NCBI RefSeq assembly: GCF_014650435.1
Contig: NZ_BMUY01000006.1
Coordinates: 248,001 to 312,000 of the forward strand
Length of the DNA stretch: 64,000 nt
Source of the DNA: Streptomyces tendae
GTDB taxonomy: Bacteria; Actinomycetota; Actinomycetes; Streptomycetales; Streptomycetaceae
Direction: 5' to 3'
Numbering within the stretch: the stretch's first letter is position 1; the number at the start of each line of letters is the position of its first letter. Shown one piece after another: positions 52,360-61,819 of this stretch. A program made the translations under genes and the position numbers. Under the pieces are notes generated by a model. It had not been told where the DNA came from. It searched no databases and saw nothing but the letters and a program-made list of their open reading frames with translations.

Positions 52360-53298
52360 ATGGCGCACGACCACCACCACGACACACACGACCCCGCCCA
52401 CCAGCAGGGACACGGGCAGGGACATGGGCACGGACACGGGCACACGCACGACCACGCCGACATCGACTGGTCCGAGATGGCCCCGCACCTGGAGGCGCAG
52501 GCCGAGCTGTACACGCCGCTGTACCGGCAGGCCATGACCTGGCTGGCCCGGGAGGTGACCGAGCCCGGCCTCGTCGTCGACGTCGGCAGCGGACCCGGCG
52601 TCGTCTCCTGCCTGTTCGCCGAGACCTTCCCCGGCGCCCGCGTGGTCGCCGCCGACGGCGCCGCACCGCTGCTCGAACGGGCCCGCGCCCGTGCCGAACG
52701 GCTCGGGTTCGGCGACCGCTTCGGCACCCTCGCCGGGGACCTGCCCGGCGCACTGGCCGAGCTGGACTACCCCGCCGACCTGATGTGGGCCAGCCAGAGC
52801 CTGCACCACCTGCCCGACCAGAGGGCCGCCCTCGCCGCGCTCGGCGGGCACCTCGCACCCGGCGGCACCCTGGCGATCCTGGAGGGCGGACTGCCCGCCC
52901 GGTTCCTGCCCCGCGACATCGGGATCGGGCGCCCCGGGCTCCAGGCCAGGATCCGCGCCGTGGAGGAGGACGCGTTCGCCGAGATGCGCGCGGACCTGCC
53001 GGACTCCGTGGCCGAGGCCGAGGACTGGGCCGCGATGCTGACGGCCGCCGGACTGAAGCACACCGGCACCCGCAGCTTCCTCCTTGACCTGCCCGCACCC
53101 GTCTCCGACGCGGCCCGCGACTACGTCACCACGTCACTGACCCGGCTGCGCGAGCGGATCGGCGAGCGTCTCGACGCCGAGGACCGCGCCACCCTGGACC
53201 GGCTGCTCGACCCCGCCGACGAGGCGGGCCTGCACCGCCGCCAGGACGTTTTCCTGCTGGTGGCGCACACCGTGTACACGGCGGTACGGCCGGTCTGA
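52360..53298 (+). CDS. SAM-dependent methyltransferase with His-rich N-terminus
   Basis: 312 residues. Residues about 3-34 are histidine-rich (MAHDHHHDTHDPAHQQGHGQ, then GHGHGHGHTHDHAD), a likely metal-binding tail. Methyltransferase core: VVDVGSGPGVVSCLFAETFP (motif I), VAADGAAPLLERARARA, ADLMWASQSLHHLPDQRAAL, LGGHLAPGGTLAILEGG. The C-terminal helical part is ordinary. Substrate unknown; the His tail suggests metal sensing, metal-dependent activity or a metal-homeostasis link (inference). Confidence 0.9.
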   Translation: MAHDHHHDTHDPAHQQGHGQGHGHGHGHTHDHADIDWSEMAPHLEAQAELYTPLYRQAMTWLAREVTEPGLVVDVGSGPGVVSCLFAETFPGARVVAADGAAPLLERARARAERLGFGDRFGTLAGDLPGALAELDYPADLMWASQSLHHLPDQRAALAALGGHLAPGGTLAILEGGLPARFLPRDIGIGRPGLQARIRAVEEDAFAEMRADLPDSVAEAEDWAAMLTAAGLKHTGTRSFLLDLPAPVSDAARDYVTTSLTRLRERIGERLDAEDRATLDRLLDPADEAGLHRRQDVFLLVAHTVYTAVRPV

Positions 53299-53322
53299 GG
53301 CCGTCGCCGCCGACGCTCGCGC

Positions 53323-53343
53323 TTGACATCGAGAGCGCTCCAA
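53323..53343 (+). promoter_or_regulatory. SDR promoter with CebR-like half-match
   Basis: TTGACA at 53323 is a consensus -35. It is followed by CGAGAGCGCTCCAA (53330-53343), whose core GAGCGCTC is a dyad and agrees with the CebR box at 11 of 14 positions. It lies about 60 bp before the SDR ATG. A LacI-family repressor site is likely; CebR itself is uncertain. Confidence 0.5.
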
Positions 53344-53397
53344 GTGATGGACTCCCCGCTGTCCGTGCGAGAAGCAGGAACAGACACAGGGGGACTC

Positions 53398-54099
53398 ATG
53401 ACCGACACACCGGTCACGCTCATCACCGGCGGCGGCAGGGGCATCGGAGCGGCCGTCGCCCGGCGGCTGCTGGACGCGGGGCAGCGGGTGGCCGTCACGG
53501 GACGCGGGGAGGAGAGGCTGCGGGGGTTCAGCGCGGAACTCGGTGACCCGGAGGGCCTGCTGACGATCCGCGGCAGCGCCGCCGAGCACGCCCAGGTGGC
53601 CGCCGCGGTCGAGACCACGCTCAAGGAGTTCGGCCGTCTCGACACGGTCGTCGCCAACGCCGGTTTCGCCACCCACGACTCGGTCGCCGAGGGCGACCCC
53701 GCGGGCTGGACCGAGATGGTGCTGACCAACGTGCTGGGCCCGGCCCTGCTGATCAGGGCCTCCATCGACGCGCTCAAGGAGACCCGCGGACGGATCGTGC
53801 TGGTGGGCAGCGTCGCGGGCTTCGTGAACACCCCGGGCAACATCTACGGCGCCACCAAGTGGGCGGTGACCGGGCTCGCCGAGAACACCCGGCGCGAGGT
53901 GACGCAGTGGGGCGTGGGCGTGACCCTGATCGCGCCCGGCCGGGTGGAGACCCCGTTCTGGGACGGCACCGGCGGACTGCCGCCCGGCGAGCTCCTCACC
54001 GCCGACCAGATCGCCGACTCGGTCGTCTGGGCCATGACCCAGCCCGCCGGGGTCGACGTCAACACCGTGGTCGTACGGCCGCTGGGGCAGCCCAACTGA
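53398..54099 (+). CDS. Short-chain dehydrogenase/reductase
   Basis: 233 residues. NAD(P)-binding TGGGRGIGAAVARRLLDAGQ, NAG motif VVANAGF, catalytic Ser in VGSVAGFVNTPG and YxxxK in IYGATKWAVTGLAE. Classical SDR; the basic residue after the first strand (TGRGEERL) favours NADP. Substrate unknown. Stop is followed directly by a 23-bp terminator stem shared with the convergent aldo/keto reductase gene. Confidence 0.92.
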   Translation: MTDTPVTLITGGGRGIGAAVARRLLDAGQRVAVTGRGEERLRGFSAELGDPEGLLTIRGSAAEHAQVAAAVETTLKEFGRLDTVVANAGFATHDSVAEGDPAGWTEMVLTNVLGPALLIRASIDALKETRGRIVLVGSVAGFVNTPGNIYGATKWAVTGLAENTRREVTQWGVGVTLIAPGRVETPFWDGTGGLPPGELLTADQIADSVVWAMTQPAGVDVNTVVVRPLGQPN

Positions 54100-54100
54100 A

Positions 54101-54150
54101 CACGGACGCGGGGGCCCGGCCGCGTCCGCGGCCGGGCCCCCGCGTCCGTG
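54101..54150. terminator. Bidirectional 23-bp perfect hairpin
   Basis: Inverted repeat 54101-54123 with 54128-54150, exact, loop GTCC. It sits between the convergent SDR and aldo/keto reductase genes and probably ends both transcripts. Confidence 0.85.
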
Positions 54151-54158
54151 CGTGTCGC

Positions 54159-54992
54159 TCAGGAGTTGACGTCCGCCGGGTCCGAGCCCAGGCGCCGGTC
54201 CTCGTTGAGCGCGCTGATCGCCGCGAGGTCCTCGGTGTCCAGGGAGAAGCCGAACACGTCGATGTTCTCCTTGATCCGGGACGGCGTCACGGACTTCGGA
54301 ATCACCACGTTCCCCAGCTGGAGGTGCCAGCGCAGCACGACCTGGGCCGGGGTGCGCCCGTGCTTCTGGGCGATCGCGACGATCGCCGGGATGTCCAGGA
54401 TGCCCTTGCCGGAGCCGAGCGGGGACCATGCCTCGGTGGCGATGCCCTGCTCCGCGTGCACCTCGCGGGCGGCGTGCTGCTGCAGGTGCGGGTGCAGCTC
54501 GATCTGGTTGACGGCCGGGATCACCGACGTCTCGGCGGTCAGCCGCTCCAGGTGCTCCGGCAGGAAGTTGGACACGCCGATGGCGCGGACCCGCCCGTCG
54601 GCCAGGAGCTTCTCGAACGCCTTGTAGGTGTCGACGTACTTCTCCCTGGCCGGCATGGGCCAGTGGATCAGGTAGAGGTCGAGGTACTCCAGGCCGAGCT
54701 TCGCCATCGAGGCGTCGAAGGCGCGGAGGGTGGAGTCGTACCCCTGGTCGCTGTTCCAGAGCTTGGTGGTGACGAAGAGGTCCTCGCGGGCCAGACCGGA
54801 GGCGGCGATCGCCCTGCCGGTGCCCTCTTCATTGCCGTAGATCGCCGCTGTGTCGATGCTGCGGTACCCGGCCTCCAGGGCCAGGGCGACGGCGGTCTGC
54901 GCCTCGTCGTCCGGCACCTGCCAGACGCCGAAGCCCAGCTGGGGCATCTCGACGCCGTTGTTCAGGGTGATCGGGGGGACCTTGCTGCTCAC
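54159..54992 (-). CDS. Aldo/keto reductase
   Basis: 277 residues, GTG start. Family signatures: YRSIDTAAIYGNEEGTGRAI with catalytic Asp and Tyr, LFVTTKLWNSDQGYD with catalytic Lys, YLIHWPMPAR with the His, and VVIPKSVTPSRIKENID near the C-terminus for NADPH binding. Diketogulonate-reductase-like (DkgA/AKR5C) class. Substrate not deducible. Divergent from nothing; it faces the SDR gene. Confidence 0.94.
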   Translation of the reverse strand: MSSKVPPITLNNGVEMPQLGFGVWQVPDDEAQTAVALALEAGYRSIDTAAIYGNEEGTGRAIAASGLAREDLFVTTKLWNSDQGYDSTLRAFDASMAKLGLEYLDLYLIHWPMPAREKYVDTYKAFEKLLADGRVRAIGVSNFLPEHLERLTAETSVIPAVNQIELHPHLQQHAAREVHAEQGIATEAWSPLGSGKGILDIPAIVAIAQKHGRTPAQVVLRWHLQLGNVVIPKSVTPSRIKENIDVFGFSLDTEDLAAISALNEDRRLGSDPADVNS

Positions 54993-55075
54993 GAGCTCTT
55001 GATCCTTCGGTTGTGGTCAGGTGGTACTCATATCGTCAACGATCACGAGCCCCGACGCATTCCTGACCGTGGAAC

Positions 55076-56902
55076 TCACGCTGTGTAAAGCGCCTCGACC
55101 TCGGTGCCGTAGGCGTTCTCGATGGCCTTGCGCTTCAGCTTCAGCGAGGGGGTCAGCAGCCCGTGCTCCTCGGTGAACGGCTGGGCGAGGATGCGGAAGG
55201 TGCGGATCGACTCGGCCTGGGACACCAGCGTGTTGGCCGCGACGACCGCGCGCCGCACCTCCGTCTCCAGGTCGGCGTCGTGCACCAGGTCGGCCGGGGC
55301 CAGCTGCGGCTTGTTGCGCATCGTCAGCCAGTGCTCGACCGCCTCCTGGTCCAGCGTGATGAGGGCGGCCACGTAGGGCCGGTCGTTGCCGACGACGATG
55401 CACTGGTTGACCAGCGGATGGTCGCGCACCCGCTCCTCCAGCAGCCCCGGGGACACGCTCTTGCCGCCGGAGGTCACCAGGATCTCCTTCTTGCGGCCGG
55501 TGATGGTGAGGTAGCCGTCCTCGTCCAGGGCACCGAGGTCGCCGGTGGCCAGCCAGCCGTCGTGCAGGGTCTCGTCGGTGGCCTTGGGGTTGTTCAGGTA
55601 GCCCTCGAAGACGTTGTCGCCGTTGAGCCAGATCTCGCCGTCGTCCGCGATGTGCACGGTCATGCCCGGTATCGGCTGCCCGACGGTGCCGTAGCGGGTG
55701 CGCTCGGGCGGGTTGGCGGTGGCGGCCGCCGTGGACTCGGTCAGGCCGTAGCCCTCGTAGATCTGCACGCCCGCGCCCGCGAAGAACAGCCCGAGGCGCC
55801 GGTCCATCGCCGATCCGCCCGACATCGCGTTGCGGATCCGTCCGCCCATCGCGGCCCGGACCTTGGAGTAGACGAGCTTGTCGAAGAACTGGTGCTGCAT
55901 GCGCAGGCCCGCCGACGGGCCCGGGCCGTCGCCCCAGGCCTTCGCCTCCACCGCCTCCGCGTACTTCACGGCCACGTCGACGGCCTTCTCGAAGGGTCCG
56001 GCCTTCCCCTCCTTCTCGGCCTTGCGCCGCGCCGCGTTGAACACCTTCTCGAAGATGTACGGCACCGCCAGGATGAAGGTGGGCCGGAAGGCGGCCAGGT
56101 CGGGCAGCAGGGCCGCGGCGTTCAGCTGCGGCTGGTGGCCGAAGCGGACCCGGCCGCGGATCGCCGCGACCTCCACCATCCGCCCGAAGACGTGCGCGAG
56201 CGGCAGGAACAGCAGGGTGGCCGCCTCGTCGCCCCGCTTGGAGTGGAACACCGGCTCCCAGCGCTCGATGACGGTGTCCGCCTCGTACATGAAGTTGCCG
56301 TGGGTCAGGACGCAGCCCTTGGGGCGGCCGGTGGTGCCCGAGGTGTAGATGACGGTGGCCACCGAGTCCGGGGTGACCGCCTTGCGGTGCCGGTGGACCA
56401 CCTCGTCGTCGAGGTGCGCGCCCGCGTCGTACAGCTCCTGGACGGCGCCGGAGTCCAGCTGCCACAGGCCGCGCAGGTGCGGCAGCCGGTCGATGACGGT
56501 GGCGATCGTCATCGCGTGGTCCTCGTGCTCCACGACCGCGGCCGTCACCTCGGCGTCGTAGAGCATCCACATGCACTGCTCGGCCGAGGAGGTCGGGTAG
56601 ATCGGCACCACCTGGGCACCGATCGTCCACAGGGCGAAGTCGAACAGGGTCCACTCGTAGCGGGTGCGGGACATGATGGCGACCCGGTCGCCGAAGCGGA
56701 TGCCCTGGGCCAGCAGCCCCTTGGCGAGGGCGAGCACCTCGTCGCGGAAGGCGCCGGCGGTGACGTCCCGCCACTGCCCGGCCTCGTCCTTGCGGCCGAG
56801 CGCGATGTACCGCGGATCCTCCTCGGCATGCTCGAAGACGACGTCGGCCAGACCGCCCACCGGTGGTGCCAACGTCAACGGAGGACTGGTGAACTCGCGC
56901 AA
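55076..56902 (-). CDS. Long-chain fatty-acyl-CoA synthetase (AMP-dependent synthetase/ligase)
   Basis: 608 residues from a TTG at 56902 (MREFTSPPLTLAPP; many relatives start with the same REF peptide). Adenylation motifs: TVIYTSGTTGRPKGCVLTHG, EGYGLTESTAAATANPP, WLATGDLGALDEDG, GRKKEILVTSGGKSVSP, C-terminal LKLKRKAIENAYG with the catalytic Lys. It activates fatty acids to acyl-CoA via acyl-AMP. A stretch of Lys/Glu helix RRKAEKEGKAGPFEKAVDV is the typical insertion of FACS. Single gene. Confidence 0.95.
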   Translation of the reverse strand: MREFTSPPLTLAPPVGGLADVVFEHAEEDPRYIALGRKDEAGQWRDVTAGAFRDEVLALAKGLLAQGIRFGDRVAIMSRTRYEWTLFDFALWTIGAQVVPIYPTSSAEQCMWMLYDAEVTAAVVEHEDHAMTIATVIDRLPHLRGLWQLDSGAVQELYDAGAHLDDEVVHRHRKAVTPDSVATVIYTSGTTGRPKGCVLTHGNFMYEADTVIERWEPVFHSKRGDEAATLLFLPLAHVFGRMVEVAAIRGRVRFGHQPQLNAAALLPDLAAFRPTFILAVPYIFEKVFNAARRKAEKEGKAGPFEKAVDVAVKYAEAVEAKAWGDGPGPSAGLRMQHQFFDKLVYSKVRAAMGGRIRNAMSGGSAMDRRLGLFFAGAGVQIYEGYGLTESTAAATANPPERTRYGTVGQPIPGMTVHIADDGEIWLNGDNVFEGYLNNPKATDETLHDGWLATGDLGALDEDGYLTITGRKKEILVTSGGKSVSPGLLEERVRDHPLVNQCIVVGNDRPYVAALITLDQEAVEHWLTMRNKPQLAPADLVHDADLETEVRRAVVAANTLVSQAESIRTFRILAQPFTEEHGLLTPSLKLKRKAIENAYGTEVEALYTA

Positions 56903-57129
56903 ACCCCGCTCCCCGCTTTTCGATCCCCGCTTTTCGATGCCGCCCCCGCACAGCGCGGTGAAAGCTACCCCACCCGACGCGGGGACGGGAGGGGCGTCAA
57001 AATCGAACAGGGCTCATGTTCGCGCTGGTCAGCGAGAGGAAATGCGCTCACATGGGGAAGGGTCGGACAGTTTCCTGACGGTTGAGTAAGGTTCGGTGCC
57101 GTAATCTCCACCGAATCTGTACGACCCGC

Positions 57130-58644
57130 TTACCGCCGGTACGGGGCTACCGGAGCGGCCTCTTCCTCTTTCAGCGCGGGCGGCGCGGAATCTGTCACAC
57201 CGGCAACTCGCCCTCCGCGTTCGGCCCTGACCAGGACGAGCACGAGCACCCCGGCGACCGCCGCGACCGCGCCCGCGGCCACCGCGGCCGCGTTCAGTCC
57301 GGAGGCGAACGCGGCCCGCAGCGCATGCTCGCCGAACGCACCCCGCAGGGCGCCCGCCGCACCGCCCGCCAGGCCGTGCGCCGCGTCGTGCGGCAGCGAG
57401 TCCCCCATCCGCGAGGTCAGCACCGTGCCGAACACGGCGATGCCGAGCGCGTACCCGAGCTGCCGGAAGGTGTTGACCGCGCCCCCGGCCATGCCGGACC
57501 GCTCCGCCGGGACCGCCGCCAGCGCCGCGCCCGCGATGCCCGGCGAGACCAGACCCGTCCCGACGCCCACCAGGAGCAGCCCCGGCACCAGGGCGGAGGC
57601 CGTGGAGCCCGCGTCCAGGAACGCCATGCAGAACTGGCCCGCCGCGATCAGCAGCAGCCCGCCCCCGATGGTCAGCCGGGCCGGCACCCCGTGCAGCAGC
57701 CGCCCGCCCGCCGCGGCCACCACGAACGACGCCAGCGACAGCCACACGAACACCAGACCGCCGCGCACCGGGCTCATCCCCAGCATCGTCTGCAGCCATA
57801 TGGAGGTGTACGCCATCACACCGAACGCCGCCGCGTTGAAGGCCAGCCCGCCCAGCATCACGCCCGAGAACGCGGGCCGCAGGAACAGCCGCGGGTCCAG
57901 CAGCGGATCGGCGACCCGGCGCTCCACGGCGACGAACGCGCCCAGCGCCACCACCGCCAGCACGAAGGAGACGAGCGTGCCGCCCTCCGTCCAGCCGTGC
58001 GACCCGGCCCGCACCGCCCCGTACGTCAGCGCCCCGGCGAAGGCCGCGAAGAGCGCCGTCCCCGCCCAGTCCACGCGGCGTCCGGCCGCGCCGCGGGACT
58101 CCGGCACCACGCGCAGCGTCAGCCAGACCGCCACCACGCTCACCGGCAGGTTCACCCAGAAGATCCAGCGCCAGCCCGGACCGTCGGTGAGCAGCCCGCC
58201 CAGCACCGGCCCCACGGCCGCCGCCGCGCCGCTGACCGCGCCCCACACCCCGAGCGCCATCGACCGCCGGCGCCCCTGGTAGACCGAGCCGAGCAGCGGC
58301 AGCGTGGTGGCGAACATCGCCGCCGCGCCCACTCCCTGCAGTCCGCGCGCGGCGATCAGCATCCCGGGTCCGGTGGCCAGCCCGCACAGCAGCGACGCCG
58401 CCGCGAACAGCACCACGCCCGCCACGTGCACCCGGCGCCGTCCCAGGACGTCGGCCGCGGCTCCGAGCCCCAGCAGCAGCGCGGCCAGCGCCAGCGCGTA
58501 GCCGTCCATCACCCACTGCAGATCGCTCAGCGACGCGTGCAGCCCCCTGGACATGTCCGGCAGCGCGACCACCGCGATGGTCACGTCGAGGAGCAGCATG
58601 AACGTCCCCAGGCACACCGCCGTGAGCGGCCCCCATGTACGCAT
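57130..58644 (-). CDS. MFS drug exporter of the DHA2 (EmrB/QacA) family
   Basis: 504 residues, about 14 membrane helices. Motifs: FMLLLDVTIAVVALPDMSRG with D1 motif, LQWVMDGYALALAALLLGLG, AADVLGRRRVHVAGVVLF, GRLLHGVPARLTIGGGL; motif C GAVSGAAAAVGPVLGGLLTD. The DHA2 family exports lipophilic drugs. Divergent from a two-domain Lrp regulator gene with a 116-bp intergenic segment, so the regulator probably controls it. Confidence 0.94.
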   Translation of the reverse strand: MRTWGPLTAVCLGTFMLLLDVTIAVVALPDMSRGLHASLSDLQWVMDGYALALAALLLGLGAAADVLGRRRVHVAGVVLFAAASLLCGLATGPGMLIAARGLQGVGAAAMFATTLPLLGSVYQGRRRSMALGVWGAVSGAAAAVGPVLGGLLTDGPGWRWIFWVNLPVSVVAVWLTLRVVPESRGAAGRRVDWAGTALFAAFAGALTYGAVRAGSHGWTEGGTLVSFVLAVVALGAFVAVERRVADPLLDPRLFLRPAFSGVMLGGLAFNAAAFGVMAYTSIWLQTMLGMSPVRGGLVFVWLSLASFVVAAAGGRLLHGVPARLTIGGGLLLIAAGQFCMAFLDAGSTASALVPGLLLVGVGTGLVSPGIAGAALAAVPAERSGMAGGAVNTFRQLGYALGIAVFGTVLTSRMGDSLPHDAAHGLAGGAAGALRGAFGEHALRAAFASGLNAAAVAAGAVAAVAGVLVLVLVRAERGGRVAGVTDSAPPALKEEEAAPVAPYRR

Positions 58645-58760
58645 GTTCCGTCTTCTTCCTGTGTGCTACGAGTGTCCGTGCCTCCGTACGATGGACCGAA
58701 ACCGGCAGATCGACCCCGTTCATGGCGCTCGCATGACGGAATCCGATGGGAGAGCCCGTG

Positions 58761-59744
58761 ATGCGGATGGAATCCGACACCTTCGACGAACTGGACCTGC
58801 GCGTGCTGGACGCGCTGGAAGTGAACGGGCGCGCCTCCTTCAGCCGCATCGGGGCGGTGCTCGGCGTCTCCGACCAGACCGTCGCCCGCCGCTACCGCAG
58901 GCTGTGCGCCGAGGGCGGGCTGCGGGTGGTCGCCGTCCGGGACGCCGAGCGGCTCGGCCAGGACCACTGGACACTGCGGCTGCGCTGCGTCCCCGACAGC
59001 GCGCCGGCCATCGCGGACGCCCTCGCCAAGCGGCCCGACACCAACTGGATCGGGCTGGCCGCGGGCGGCACGGAGATCATCTTCGGTACCCGGCCGCGCA
59101 GCCCCGGCGACCGGGACGACCTGCTGCTCGGCAAGCTGCCGCGCACCCCGCGCGTCCTGGAGATCCACGCCCACCAGATCCTGCACCGCTTCTACGGCGG
59201 CCCCAGTGGCTGGCTCCGCAAGTTCGGCGTCCTCGGCGACGACCAGGTCGCGGCGCTGCGGCCGCAGAGCGCACCGCGCCCGCCGGGTCCGGCCCGCATC
59301 GACCCCGAGGACGAGCCGCTCCTCGACGTACTGGAGCGCGACGGGCGCGCCGGCCACCCCGAACTGCAGCGTGCCACCGGCCGGTCCGAGTCCGCGGTCA
59401 AACGCCGTCTGGCGGCGCTGCTCGACTCCGGTGCCGTGTACATCGACGTGGAGTACCACTCGGAGATCCTCGGCTACCCGACCGCCGCCGTGCTGTGGCT
59501 CACCACCAGCCCGGCCGCGCTGCACCGGGTCGGCGAGGCCCTCGCCGCACACGACGAGATCGCCCACGCCGCCGCCACCGCGGGCCCGTCCAACATCGTC
59601 GCCACCGCGGTCGTCCGCAACACCGCCGACCTCTACGCCTACCTCAGCGGTCCGCTCGGCCGCCTGGAGGGCGTCCAGCACGTGGAGGCGTCGCCCTTCC
59701 TGCGCCGGGTCAAGCAGCTCACCTATCCGAGGCCCGTGCGCTGA
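58761..59744 (+). CDS. Lrp/AsnC-family regulator with two HTH/RAM units
   Basis: 327 residues from ATG at 58761 (upstream in-frame ATG at 58746 and ATG at 58767 are alternatives; GGGAGAG before 58761 decides). Two consecutive Lrp-like units: FDELDLRVLDALEVNGRASF then SRIGAVLGVSDQTVARRYRR near the start, and LLDVLERDGRAGHPELQRAT then GRSESAVKRRLAALLDSG near residue 190. Each is followed by an RAM-like sensor portion. A double Lrp protein acts as a pseudo-dimer. Divergent from the MFS exporter it likely controls. Its stop overlaps the convergent LysR gene. Confidence 0.92.
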   Translation: MRMESDTFDELDLRVLDALEVNGRASFSRIGAVLGVSDQTVARRYRRLCAEGGLRVVAVRDAERLGQDHWTLRLRCVPDSAPAIADALAKRPDTNWIGLAAGGTEIIFGTRPRSPGDRDDLLLGKLPRTPRVLEIHAHQILHRFYGGPSGWLRKFGVLGDDQVAALRPQSAPRPPGPARIDPEDEPLLDVLERDGRAGHPELQRATGRSESAVKRRLAALLDSGAVYIDVEYHSEILGYPTAAVLWLTTSPAALHRVGEALAAHDEIAHAAATAGPSNIVATAVVRNTADLYAYLSGPLGRLEGVQHVEASPFLRRVKQLTYPRPVR

Positions 59745-60604
59745 GGCCGGTGCAGCCGGTCGCCGCTCGCCAGGATCGCCGCCGCCAGCGCGTCCGCCGC
59801 GCCCTGCGCCGAGGGGCGGCGCCGGCCGTGCACCAGCACGAAGTCCACGCGGCCCAGCTCGGGCAGCCCGGCCCGGTCCGGCAGCCGGACCAGCCCGGGC
59901 GGGACGAGGCCGCGGGAGTGCGCCATCACGCCCAGACCCGCACGGGCGGCGGCGATCAGGCCGTTCAGGCTGCCGCTGGTGCAGGCCACGTGCCAGGCCC
60001 TGCCCTGGCGTTGCAGGGCGTCCAGCGCCAGTGCGCGGGTGATGCCGGGCGGCGGATAGACGATGAGCGGCACCGGGCGGTCCGGGTCCAGCCGCAGTCG
60101 CGGCGCCCCGATCCACACCAGCCGGTCGCTCCACACGGGCTCGCCGCGCGGGTCCTCGGGCCGCCGCTTGGCCAGCACCAGGTCCAGTTTCCCGGCCGCC
60201 AGCCGCTCGTGCAGGGTGCCGGACAGCTCCACCGTCAGCTCCAGGTCGACCTCCGGATGGTGGTGCCGGAAGCCCTCCAGGATCTCCGGCAGCCGGGTCA
60301 GCACGAAGTCCTCGGAGGCCCCGAACCGCAGCCGCCCGCGCAGTCGGGTGCCCGTGAAGAACGCCGCCGCCTGCTCGTGCACCTCCAGGATCCGGCGCGC
60401 GAACCCGAGCATCGCCTCCCCGTCCTCCGTCAGCTCCACGGAGTGCGTGTCACGGCTGAACAACTGCCGCCCGGTGGCGTCCTCCAGGCGCCGCACGTGC
60501 TGGCTCACCGTCGACTGACGCAGCCCGAGCCGCCGGGCGGCCTGCGTGAAGCTCAGCGTCTGGGCCACCGACAGGAAGGTACGCAGGTGGGAGGGGTCGT
60601 ACAT
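59723..60604 (-). CDS. LysR-family transcriptional regulator
   Basis: 293 residues. HTH: LRTFLSVAQTLSFTQAARRL then GLRQSTVSQHVRRLEDATGR; effector domain GRLRFGASEDFVLTRLPEIL. Divergent from the SBF-like transporter gene with a 152-bp gap containing the palindrome CGGTATACCG (60652-60661); by the LysR norm it should control that gene. 22-bp tail-to-tail overlap with the Lrp gene. Confidence 0.93.
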   Translation of the reverse strand: MYDPSHLRTFLSVAQTLSFTQAARRLGLRQSTVSQHVRRLEDATGRQLFSRDTHSVELTEDGEAMLGFARRILEVHEQAAAFFTGTRLRGRLRFGASEDFVLTRLPEILEGFRHHHPEVDLELTVELSGTLHERLAAGKLDLVLAKRRPEDPRGEPVWSDRLVWIGAPRLRLDPDRPVPLIVYPPPGITRALALDALQRQGRAWHVACTSGSLNGLIAAARAGLGVMAHSRGLVPPGLVRLPDRAGLPELGRVDFVLVHGRRRPSAQGAADALAAAILASGDRLHRPQRTGLG

Positions 60605-60756
60605 GCCGCCAGACTAACGGCGGCCATCGAGGATCGCGATGACAGTCAGAGCGGTATACCGGATTCCCGATCGCCGGGCGGGGGAGCACCATGGAGCGGG
60701 GACCCGTGACCCCGTCGTGTGAACAGAACGAGTGAGCAGCGAGCAAGTGGAGCACC

Positions 60757-61794
60757 GTGAAACGCCTGCGTTGGCCGCGCTGGATGCCGATCGACCCGTA
60801 CATCCTGCTGCTGCTCGGCACGGTGGGCCTCGCGGCGCTGCTGCCGGCCCGCGGCACGGGCGCGGACGTCGCCTCCGGCGCCTCGACCGGCGCGATCGCG
60901 TTCCTCTTCTTCCTCTACGGCGCCCGGCTGTCCACCCGTGAGGCGATGGACGGCGTACGGCACTGGCGGTTGCACGTGACCGTGCTGGCCTGCACCTTCG
61001 TGGTCTTCCCGCTGCTCGGCCTCGCCTCCCGCGGTCTGGTCCCGGTGTTCCTGACCGACCCCCTCCACCAGGGCCTGCTCTTCCTCACCCTGGTCCCGTC
61101 GACCATCCAGTCGTCCATCGCCTTCACCTCCATCGCCCGCGGCAACGTGCCCGCCGCCATCTGCGCCGGGTCCTTCTCCTCACTGGTCGGCATCGCCGTC
61201 ACGCCACTGCTGGCCGCCGCCCTGCTGGGCGGCGGCGGGGGCGGGTTCTCCGCCGACTCGGTGGTGGAGATCGTGCTGCAACTGCTGCTGCCGTTCGTGG
61301 CCGGGCAGGTGCTGCGCCGGTGGATCGGGGGCTTCGTCGCCCGGCACAGGAAGGTGCTCGGTCTCGTCGACCGCGGCTCCATCCTCCTGGTCGTCTACAC
61401 GGCGTTCAGCGAGGGCATGGTCCAGGGCGTCTGGCACCAGGTGAGCCCGGTGCGGCTGGCCGGGCTGCTGGCCGTCGAGGCGGTACTGCTGGCCGTGATG
61501 CTGCTCCTGACCTGGTACGGGGCGAAGGGCCTCGGCTTCGGGCGGGCGGACCGGATCGCGATCCAGTTCGCCGGGTCCAAGAAGTCGCTGGCCGCCGGAC
61601 TGCCCATGGCGAGCGTGCTGTTCGGCGCCCAGGCATCACTGGCGGTACTGCCGCTGATGCTCTTCCACCAGATGCAGCTGATGGTGTGCGCGGTCATCGC
61701 CAAACGCCGGTCGCGCGACCCGGAGGCGCCCCCGGCCGAGCCGGACGCCGCCCCGGTGCGCACCGCGGTCGGCACCGGCGGCTGCTCCGCCTGA
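60757..61794 (+). CDS. SBF-like (bile acid:sodium symporter-type) transporter
   Basis: 345 residues, GTG start. About ten membrane helices: YILLLLGTVGLAALLPARGT, GAIAFLFFLYGARLSTREAM, LFLTLVPSTIQSSIAFTSIA with the substrate-site SxQSS, GSFSSLVGIAVTPLLAAALL, AIQFAGSKKSLAAGLPMASV. This matches the YfeH/SBF-like CPA transporter family (PF13593 type). Substrate unknown. Divergent from a LysR regulator. Confidence 0.92.
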   Translation: MKRLRWPRWMPIDPYILLLLGTVGLAALLPARGTGADVASGASTGAIAFLFFLYGARLSTREAMDGVRHWRLHVTVLACTFVVFPLLGLASRGLVPVFLTDPLHQGLLFLTLVPSTIQSSIAFTSIARGNVPAAICAGSFSSLVGIAVTPLLAAALLGGGGGGFSADSVVEIVLQLLLPFVAGQVLRRWIGGFVARHRKVLGLVDRGSILLVVYTAFSEGMVQGVWHQVSPVRLAGLLAVEAVLLAVMLLLTWYGAKGLGFGRADRIAIQFAGSKKSLAAGLPMASVLFGAQASLAVLPLMLFHQMQLMVCAVIAKRRSRDPEAPPAEPDAAPVRTAVGTGGCSA

Positions 61795-61819
61795 GGCGTC
61801 CGCGCCCGCACGGTGCCGG

